Below are positions 56,181-64,000 of a DNA stretch of 64,000 bases, piece after piece. Made by a program: the position numbers and the translations under genes. The stretch spans positions 56,430,338 to 56,494,337 of the forward strand of contig NC_087064.1 in the NCBI RefSeq assembly GCF_963678635.1, given 5' to 3'. Numbering within the stretch: the first letter of the stretch is position 1; each line of letters starts with the position of its first letter. The notes beneath the pieces were generated by a model. It was not told the origin of the DNA. It saw only the letters and a list, made by a program, of their open reading frames with translations, and did not search any database. Origin of the DNA: Symsagittifera roscoffensis (Eukaryota > Xenacoelomorpha > Acoela > Convolutidae).

Positions 56181-57965
56181 AAAGACAAAGTACTACATGT
56201 TTTGACTTGTTTGCTTGTTTATAGTTGTTTTCTTGTGTAAAAATTTGTTTTCATTGATATTTCTTCTAAAAACTCCAATTTTACATCTTTGTTTGGAAAA
56301 TCAGAACAAAATTTGATTTGAGGTTTGATCTTGTGCGCTTCAAGTTACCTGATAAAATTATAAAATTTTCTTTCAAATTGAAGAAAAAAAACCTTCAGAG
56401 TTTCTTTTTTTTAAGCAAAATTCATCTCAAAAGAGACTGTTTCTAACAAAATTTTGAATCGCAATGTAAACGCTAGAAGATATAAAGTAAATAAAATCAA
56501 TAGGCCGGCAGATGATGTGAAAATTGGTTTTTATATAAAAAAATTTTTTTTTCGATGTTATAACTGTTTTAAATTCTTAATTGTTTTACTATTGAAAAAC
56601 TATCCTAATTTAAAGCTATGTTGTCATAATCAGAAACGGTCTGTTGAAGCAGAATTCTGTTTTTAATCCTTTTCCATGATGGGCCAAAAAAATTGTTCCA
56701 AAATGAAAATATTTTCTAAAAAAATCAAAAATTTTCAAAAAAATCAAAATTTTTTTTTTTCACTTTTCTTCACACGTTTTTTGTCCAAAAGTATTTTCTC
56801 AGCTTACTTGTCCATATTTGAAACTGCAATCAAACCCCAAAATTAAACAACAAAATTTGGTGTTGGTTGTGATATCACATGCTCAATTAAAGTTTTTTTA
56901 GTATGGAAACATCATTTCCATAAAAAGCACCATATATGGTGCGACGTATGGTTTGATGATGGAAAAAAATTAAAATCTAATAAAAGTGTATTTTGCACTA
57001 CAGATATTTTTTCTCAGTCATTTTTGTCAATTAACCTCTATTTTTACGGTTTTCTAGAGAAAAAAAATTGAGAAAAAAATATGGTGAAAAATCTATTTCA
57101 TACGTAGCACCATATATGTTCCGACGTATGATTTGCATGGTGAAAATTTTTGATATTTTACCAACAGCTTGCATTTCTAGCATTTCCAACATGTACTTTT
57201 TGCATCTCTTGCATCGTAAAAACTGTTTGAATTCGTGACTGACTAAGGTATGAACTGATTTGTTTTTGATTCATTAGACTCAATTTTAAGTACTAGTTAC
57301 AAAAAAAAACAATAATATAGTCAAAAGTGTGCCAGGAATAACTAACTATTCCGATAGTAGACATTAAAATCCTTCAAAAAATGTCTGAAAGCTAATTTTA
57401 CTACTGGAGTTGCAATTTGGCCAAATATGCGAGCACTTTATATTAGGTCCCTCTGAATCAATTAGCCTCTTGAAAATATGCCAGAAATTATATGCCAGAA
57501 ATATTTCGCTTGTTTTTCAAATTTTTTCTTGAAATTCTCTATTTTATTGTGTGATATATTTATCCTCATATTTATCCTGATCTATATATTTATTTATAAA
57601 AAAATTGTATGAAAAGGAAAAAAAATTGCCGAGTTTGAAACATTAGCTCCGTTTTAAAAAAATGAGCAGTTTAATTAGACTCGTTTCAGTCGTGCTAGCA
57701 TTGTAATATGCAGGCGCGGTAGGGCAATCGTAGGTCCAGAGATCGATACCCTAAGTGAACTGATGTTGATCTGATTGAAACACAAAACCACCCCAAGCAT
57801 ATGTATTCCTCATATTAATCGAAAGTCGAAACATTACAGAGAAACAATTTTGAAAACTGGAATTATCATTCACAAAAGATAATAGACAACATTTGCCAGC
57901 AGTTTTCAACAATTTGTTTCGATGCACACGAAGGCCCTTTACTTTGTTATTTCTGTTTTTCTTAA
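56181..57965 (+). repeat. Segment S, copy 2
   Basis: Close match to 48386-50130, with an extra stretch near 56775-56815 (CACACGTTTTTTGTCC...) that is shared with copy 3. Confidence 0.9.
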
Positions 57966-57969
57966 TTTT

Positions 57970-58415
57970 TTGTTCCGACTTTTGATAGGAAAATAACGGA
58001 ATATTTGTGCTCGGGTAGAGTTTTTTTTCTTCAGAAAAATTTCGACTTTTTAACTAACCATTTTTGACGGAATTTTTTCATATCATTCAAAAGGTATTAT
58101 TGTCCTGAGCTTAAACATGAAAAGATTTTTCACCTGTGATCATTTTTTGTTAAATTAGGGGTTTTAAAATTTAGTATTTTGGCCTATTTGGGACAATTAA
58201 CGCGCTATTTATTTCGCGCTATTAACGCATAAGCGGAGATTTAAACTGTCTTGAAAATTGTTCCAAATAAGTTGAAGGAAGCTTCTTTGTCATAATTGAT
58301 TTGTTACTCGGAGCAAAATTTGTTACTTCGTAATTTCTATGGCGTGTGGGGGGTGGTGATTTTCGTAAGTTATGGGGTTTTAAATTGCCATTTTGGTCAA
58401 TTTGGGACAATTAAC
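57970..58415 (+). repeat. R-B copy with internal deletion
   Basis: Normal from GTTCCGAC to the GGCGTGTGGGGGG tract. It then jumps to TTTTCGTAAGTTATGGGG and ends at the AACGCGCG|GAAGTC junction. Relative to 50141-51350 about 750-800 bp are missing between GATTTTC repeats. Confidence 0.82.
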
Positions 58416-59545
58416 GCGCGGAAGTCTTTCGGAAGTCAAAAACTTAATCAAAGAATGTTAAGGTTAAAAATGTTGTCTTTAATTTTAGTTTATTATTGTT
58501 TGCTGGAAATGCAATCGCTGCAGGAGATTGATTTCATTTTTTTGCGTAAATTAATAACAAAATAAAAAAGAAATGTTTCTTAATGATATTTCAAAAATTT
58601 CAAGTGAACCAACAAAAATGTTAATTTCCAAGAAAAATTTTGTAATCAAAAGAATTCTTATGCGTTTACGGAAAAAAGTTAGTTTCTATTACGCTCTTGT
58701 CATCAATTAAGACTAAGTCTTCGTCAATTTTAAGAGAAGTGAAAAAAAAAACAATTTCTTTGAAGAAAGAAAAATTACACGCCTCTGCTCGGTAACTCAT
58801 CAGCCTTCAAGCAACCTTTTTCTCTGCTTAGTAGAGAACAGGTGACTGAGCCGCTTTTTTGAACTGTTGTTTTTCTTTTTTCCAACGTTGTTTCCAATTT
58901 TAGCGAAAAATTATCAATGATGCTTCTGTGTAGAGTTTTGCTACTGTTTCAGATTAAAAATTTTTCCTAATGATAACAAAAAACTGCTGTCTTCTTTGAG
59001 GTCTGGTCTGCAAGAATATACTTGGTTGCAAAATGTTGATTAAAAAAGGTTTGGTCCAACCAAAGTTAAAAATTTGAAAAGAAAAAACTAATTTGAGTGC
59101 TAAGGATATTCAAAAGTTTTGTTTGCTCTGACCAAAAAATTAGTTCAACCTGCAAGTAACTGCCTGATTTCTTTTAATCAAAACAAACTACATGCAACCG
59201 CTATTATTTTAATAAATAAATTTGAAATCACTTAAACATTTGGTAAAAATCAAAAAAAGATTAAAAAAAAAACTGAGCAGTTCGCTTAGTCAATAAATAT
59301 TTGGTCAAGTGCTAATTGTTAAATGAGTGAATTTTTCTGTTAATTGTTACCTAAATGTGTATCAAGGCACTTTAAATTTTTTGACGGCGTTCTATTGTAA
59401 CGAAAACTTTTTCCATTCATAAACCAGCGAAAAAAACTATTTCTTTATTTCTGTAACTACTCTAACCAAACGGAAGGTGGAAAAACATGATACAATTCAG
59501 ATCTATCAACTAAGTTTTTTGAATTTATTATCTAAAAATTTGTGT
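58416..59545 (+). repeat. Partial 1.4-kb unit, third locus
   Basis: Matches 51351-52440 with the same left truncation. Confidence 0.88.
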
Positions 59546-61560
59546 TTCTTAACAAATAGACAAAGTACTACATGTTTTGACTTGTTTGCTTGTTTATAGT
59601 TGTTTTCTTGTGTAAAATTTTGTTTTCATTGTTATTTCTTCTAAAAACTCCAATTTTACATCTTTGTTTGGAAAATCAGAAGAAATTTTGATTTGAGGTT
59701 TGATCTTGTGCGCTTCAAGTTATCTGATAAAATTATAAAATTTTCTTTCAAATTGAAGAAAAAAAACCTTCAGAGTTTCTTTTTTTAAGCATAATTCACC
59801 TCAAAAGAGACTGTTTCTAACAAAATTTTGAATCGCAATGTAAACTCTAAAAGATGTAAAGTAAATAAAATCAATAGGCCGGCAAAAGATGTGAAAATTG
59901 GTTTTTATATAGAAAAAACTTTTTTCGATGTTATAACTGTTTTAAATTTTTAATTGTTTTACTATTCAAAAACTATCCTAATTTAAAAGTATGTTGTGAT
60001 AATCAGAAACGGTCTGTTGAAGCAGAATTCTGTTTTTAATCCTTTTCCATGATGGGCCAAAAAAATTGTTCCAAAATGAAAATATTTTCTAAAAAAATCA
60101 AAAATTTTCAAAAAAATCAAAATTTTTTTTTTTCACTTTTCTTCACACGTTTTTTGTCCAAAAGTATTTTCTCAGCTTACTTGTCCATATTTGAAACTGC
60201 AATCAAACCCCAAAATTAAACAACAAAATTTGGTGTTGGTTGTGATATCACATGCTCAATTAAAGTTTTTTTAGTATGGAAACATCATTTCCATAAAAAG
60301 CACCATATATGGTGCGACGTATGGTTTGATGATGGAAAAAAATTAAAATCTAATAAAAGTGTATTTTGCACTACAGATATTTTTTCTCAGTCATTTTTGT
60401 CAATTAACCTCTATTTTTACGGTTTTCTAGAGAAAAAAAATTGAGAAAAAAATATGGTGAAAAATCTATTTCATACGTAGCACCATATATGTTCCGACGT
60501 ATGATTTGCATGGTGAAAATTTTTGATATTTTACCAACAGCTTGCATAATGATGAAAAACCGTTTTAATACTAATCTACTCCGTTAGAAAGCTATTTTGA
60601 GGGTTTTCGAAACCAACGTATGTGCTACGCATGATTAGTCATTTTCCATACAAATCATGCATGGATGTGCATGGTTGCGCATTATCTTCTATGGTGGGCA
60701 ACCCGGGGAGACTGCATAAAACCGCCACGCACTTTATGTTTCTAGCATTTCCAACATGTACTTCTTGCATCTCTTGCATCGTAAAAACTGTTTGATTTCG
60801 TGACTGACTAAGGTATGAATTGATTTATTTTTGAACCATTAGACTCAATTTTAAGTACTAGTTACAAAAAAAAAACAATTTAACAAAAAAACAGTTACAA
60901 AAGTGTGCCAGGAATAACTAACTATTCAGATAGTAGACATTAAAATCCTTCAAAAATGTTTGAAAGCTAATTTTACTACATTTTACTACTGGAATCGCAA
61001 TTTGGCCAAATATGCGAGCACTTTATATTAGGTCCCTCTGAATCAATTAGCCTCTTGAAAATATGCCAGAAGTTATATGCCAGAAATATTTCGCTTGTTT
61101 TTCAAATTTTTTCTTGAAATTCTCTTTTTTATTGTGTGATATATTTATCCTCATATTTATCCTGATATATATATTTATTTATAAAAAAAATGTATGAAAA
61201 GAAAAAAAGATTGCCGAGTTTGAAACATTAGCTCCGTTTTAAAAAAATGAGCAGTTTAATTAGACTTGTTTCATTCGTGCTAGCATTGTAATATGCACGC
61301 GCGGTAGGGCGAACGTAGGTCCAGGGATCGATACCCTAAGTGAACTGATGATGATCTGATTGAAACACAAAACCACCCCAGGCATATGTATTCCTCATAT
61401 TAATCGAAAGTCGAAACAATACAGAGAAACAATTTTGAAAACTGGAATTATCATTCACAAAAGATAATAGACAACATTTGCTAGCAGTTTTCAACAATTT
61501 GTTTTGAAGCACACGATCGTTCAAGGCCATTTACTCTATTATATCTGTGTTTTCTTAAAT
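59546..61560 (+). repeat. Segment S, copy 3, with a 188-bp insertion
   Basis: Like copies 1 and 2 but interrupted at 60551-60738 (see that entry). Confidence 0.88.
60551..60738. mobile_element. 188-bp insertion unique to segment S copy 3
   Basis: Copies 1 and 2 read CAGCTTGCAT|TTCTAGCATTTCC without interruption. Here the insert begins AATGATGAAAAACCG and ends GCACTTTATG. It contains CATGCATGG-type words and ATGGTGGGCAACCCGGGG. The inverse of the latter, ACCCGGGTTG(A)CCA, occurs at 39606-39620. It may be a small mobile element, but clear ends were not seen. Confidence 0.6.
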
Positions 61561-61565
61561 TTTTG

Positions 61566-61980
61566 TTCCGACTTTCGATACGAAAATAACGGAATATTTG
61601 TGCTCGGGTAGAGTTTTTTTTCTTCAGAAAAATTTCGACTTTTGAACTAACCATTTTTGACGGAATTTTTTCATATCATTCAAAAGGTATTATTGTCCTG
61701 AGCTTAAACTTGAAAAGATATTTCACCTGTGATCATTTTTCGTTAAGTTAAGGGGTTTTAAAATTTGGTATTTTGGCCTATTTGGGACAATTAACGCGCT
61801 ATTTATTTCGCGCTATTAACGCATAAGCGGAGATTTAATCTGTCTTGGAAATTGTTCCAAATAAGTTGAAGGAAGCTTCTTTGTCATAATTGATTTGTTA
61901 CTCGGAGCAAAATTTGTTACTTGGTAATTTCTATGGCGTGTGGGGGGGGGGGGGGGGGCGGGGGTGGTGATTTTCACAAA
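61566..61980 (+). repeat. R-B copy with G17 tract
   Basis: GTTCCGACTTTCGATACGAA to GGCGTGT followed by 17 G (61942-61958), C and further G. Matches 50141-50545. Confidence 0.85.
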
Positions 61981-62550
61981 AACGTCAAATTTAAAAAATA
62001 AAATTAGTTTTTTTTTGTTATTTTATTTAGATTTTTTCATCTTTAATTTTTTTCAGCGCCTTTTTGGCAATAAAACTCAAGAAATATCATTTTTCTTATT
62101 CTGTTCCTTTTTCAAAATGTAACTGTTTTTGCGCATAACTAATTGAATTACAACAACTATTTTGTCTAAGTACTAGGATATCAAGCTTTCGTTCAAATCT
62201 TATCATCACACCGCGGACTATAAAAATGGCCCAACTTTTTAGTTTTTTAAATTAATTTGGTCGGAACTGTCGGTGCTACTTGCACAGCAGCAGTCTATCA
62301 ATGCCTATATGTTTTTTAGATTCCTGGCCATCATAATCGTTCCTGACTTAATTGAGGCAAACTAAATCGGTTATGTTAATTCCGTATGCGATTCAATTTA
62401 TATCAGCTAAGTGCTTAATTAAATTAGCACTAATTATTTGATATTGGCGGTGCCAAATTCATAGTCTCTAAAAAATATTATCAAACGAGACCAGTGAAAG
62501 GGCTGTCGGAATGTTCGAAAGTTTGCTCTAACATACGAGCAGGCTTGTTG
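61981..62550 (+). repeat. Duplicate of 50546-51112
   Basis: Collinear with the first locus, including CACACCGCGGACTATAAAAA and GGTCGGAACTGTCGGTGCTA. No gene seen. Confidence 0.88.
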
Positions 62551-63037
62551 TTCCGACTTTTGATACGAAAGTAACGGAATATTTGTGCTCGGGGTTCGGG
62601 GTGGGTTTTTTTTCTTCAGAAAAATTTTGATTTTTCAATTTGCCATTTTCGACCAAATTTTTAAACATCATTCAAAAAGTATTGTTTTCCTGAGCTAAAA
62701 GATATTTCACCTTTTCAGTGATTTTTTTTCGTAAAGTTATGGGGATTTAAAGTGCCATTTTGGCCAATTTGGGACAATTAACGCGCGATGTATTTCGCGC
62801 TATTAACGCGTAAGCGGAGATTTGAACTGTCTAAGAAACCGTTCCAAATTGGTTGAAAGAAGCTCACGTGCCGTAATTGAATTGATAGAGGGAGCAAAAT
62901 TTATTTTTTTGTAGTTTGTATGGCGAGTGGGGGATGATTTTCACTTGAAAAAGTTTCAAATTTCAGAAAAAAAAATTTCCATTTTTTTTATTACATTTAA
63001 TTTATTAATAATATTTATGTTATCACTGCTCCATAAA
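62551..63037 (+). repeat. R-B copy ending in an assembly gap
   Basis: GTTCCGACTTTTGATACGAA, complete core TTAACGCGCGATGTATTTCG and ...CTGCTCCATAAA, where the N run starts. Confidence 0.85.
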
Positions 63038-63237
63038 NNNNNNNNNNNNNNNNNNNNNNNNNNNNNNNNNNNNNNNNNNNNNNNNNNNNNNNNNNNNNNN
63101 NNNNNNNNNNNNNNNNNNNNNNNNNNNNNNNNNNNNNNNNNNNNNNNNNNNNNNNNNNNNNNNNNNNNNNNNNNNNNNNNNNNNNNNNNNNNNNNNNNNN
63201 NNNNNNNNNNNNNNNNNNNNNNNNNNNNNNNNNNNNN
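63038..63237. other. Assembly gap (200 N)
   Basis: Exactly 200 N, falling between the R-B right end and a GGCGGATCTAGGA-type element end. Confidence 0.99.
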
Positions 63238-63283
63238 AAAATCCGCCCCCCTCCCCCTCGAGAACATCCTAGATCCGCCGCTA
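63238..63283 (+). mobile_element. Right end of a GGCGGATCTAGGA-type element
   Basis: AAAATCCGCCCCCCTCCCCC, CTCGAGAACATCCTAGATCC and GCCGC parallel the right end of 22045-22480. The left part is in the gap. Confidence 0.6.
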
Positions 63284-63920
63284 AATAAAGTAGCCGTAGA
63301 CAGAAAGCATTTGGATTTGGTATTCGTAGCTTTTTTAGCACAATTTTTTGCATTTTCAGCATTTTTTTCTCTTGTAGTACGCTTACAAAATAAGTTATAA
63401 CTTAATGCTTCTAAAAACAGTTTTATGTTTGGGCGAAAGAATTTTCAGGAAATTGGCCTCCGCATGTGGTCCTTTTATTGCATGAAACTCTTTGTTGCCC
63501 TTGAATTTGAAATAATGGGGTCTTAACGTGTCCAACCTCCAAGACGCTGTCGCTCTTTTTCATTTTTAAGAATTTTACAGCTGACTATCATTGTTGTGGG
63601 TTGACTTTGCACTGATGGTAATCTTTTGGCTACGCACTTCTCAAACTTTGAAACGAATGCTTCAATCTCATTACCAACTTCAAGAAATTTTACAAAACTT
63701 TAGTCTTCATACCGTCTTGTTTCCATTTTAGCTAAATCGAACACTTTTGGAGTGCAAATAAAATAATTTTATGTTTGTGCCTCTGATTATATCTTCCAAT
63801 GAACTCAGCACTAGAGAGAGAAGTCATCTCGCATTGTCTCGCTTGGAGCGAAATTGCATTTTTTTAAGCTTTAAGAAGCTATCAAGGGGGACCCTTGATT
63901 TTTGGACTTGAGGATATTTA
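63284..63920. other. Gene-free region
   Basis: No exon or family recognised. Confidence 0.4.
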
Positions 63921-63925
63921 AGAAG

Positions 63926-64000
63926 CTATCAAGCGGGACCCTTTGGGTCGGCAGGGGATCGAATCCCTGATGAGGAAAAAGGTCCGCCCCCCCTAAATCC
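63926..64000 (-). mobile_element. GGCGGATCTAGGA-type element, inverted, cut by window end
   Basis: GGGACCCTTTGGGTCGGCAG, GAATCCCTGATGAGG and GGTCCGCCCCCCCTAAATCC are the reverse of the left part of 22045-22480 (GGATTTAAG...CAGGGATTC...GTCGACCCAAAGGTTCC). The end of the element is at or just beyond the window edge. Confidence 0.6.

Noticed and set aside
63944-63972. B-box-like GGATCGAATCC near the window end
   Set aside because: Belongs to the inverted GGCGGATCTAGGA-type element; the equivalent place in 22045-22480 (GGGATTCAACC) has no tRNA features.

Overview
This window is nuclear DNA from an animal. It is AT-rich, draft-quality (two runs of exactly 200 N) and very repeat-rich. The protein fragments are metazoan in character: the last exon of cytosolic tryptophanyl-tRNA synthetase, an ApoO-domain MICOS protein, a GPALPP1 homologue and a secreted peptide precursor with introns. 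The tRNA set includes a eukaryotic selenocysteine tRNA, so the host probably makes selenoproteins. The species cannot be told from the sequence; the gene set and repeats suggest an invertebrate.

Layout. 1-6.5 kb: the final intron and terminal exon of WARS1. The intron carries a complete Ty1/copia retrotransposon (709-5621, minus strand) with two identical 95-bp LTRs, an intact 1440-residue Gag-Pol, a primer-binding site for initiator tRNA-Met and a 5-bp target duplication. 6.5-15 kb is the gene-rich part, with everything on the plus strand: a MICOS-type ApoO gene (9132), tRNA-Leu(UAG) (12753), tRNA-Sec (13590) and GPALPP1 (14121). Between them lie a MITE pair, one copy split by a 5'-truncated LINE, and other repeats. 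15-29 kb holds no recognisable gene. It contains dispersed repeats, a 1.4-kb direct duplication, a (GA)n tract and a 308-bp foldback element.

29.6-35.2 kb contains the most interesting gene. A candidate 5' UTR exon, a signal-peptide exon (30289) and a terminal exon (34488) together predict a 104-residue secreted precursor. It ends in a disulphide-ring peptide, C-x10-C followed by stop. The ring size matches somatostatin but the FWKT core is absent. Its intron holds a 1.1-kb inverted pair of a dispersed repeat.

35-38.3 kb has two decayed LINE reverse-transcriptase fragments. 39.6-63 kb is a nest of tandem repeats at scales of about 24, 179, 362 and 1395 bp, segmentally duplicated two to three times and mixed with a dispersed family called R-B here. 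No convincing gene was seen after 35.2 kb. The genes are unrelated housekeeping or secretory genes, not one pathway, and there is no operon-like organisation.
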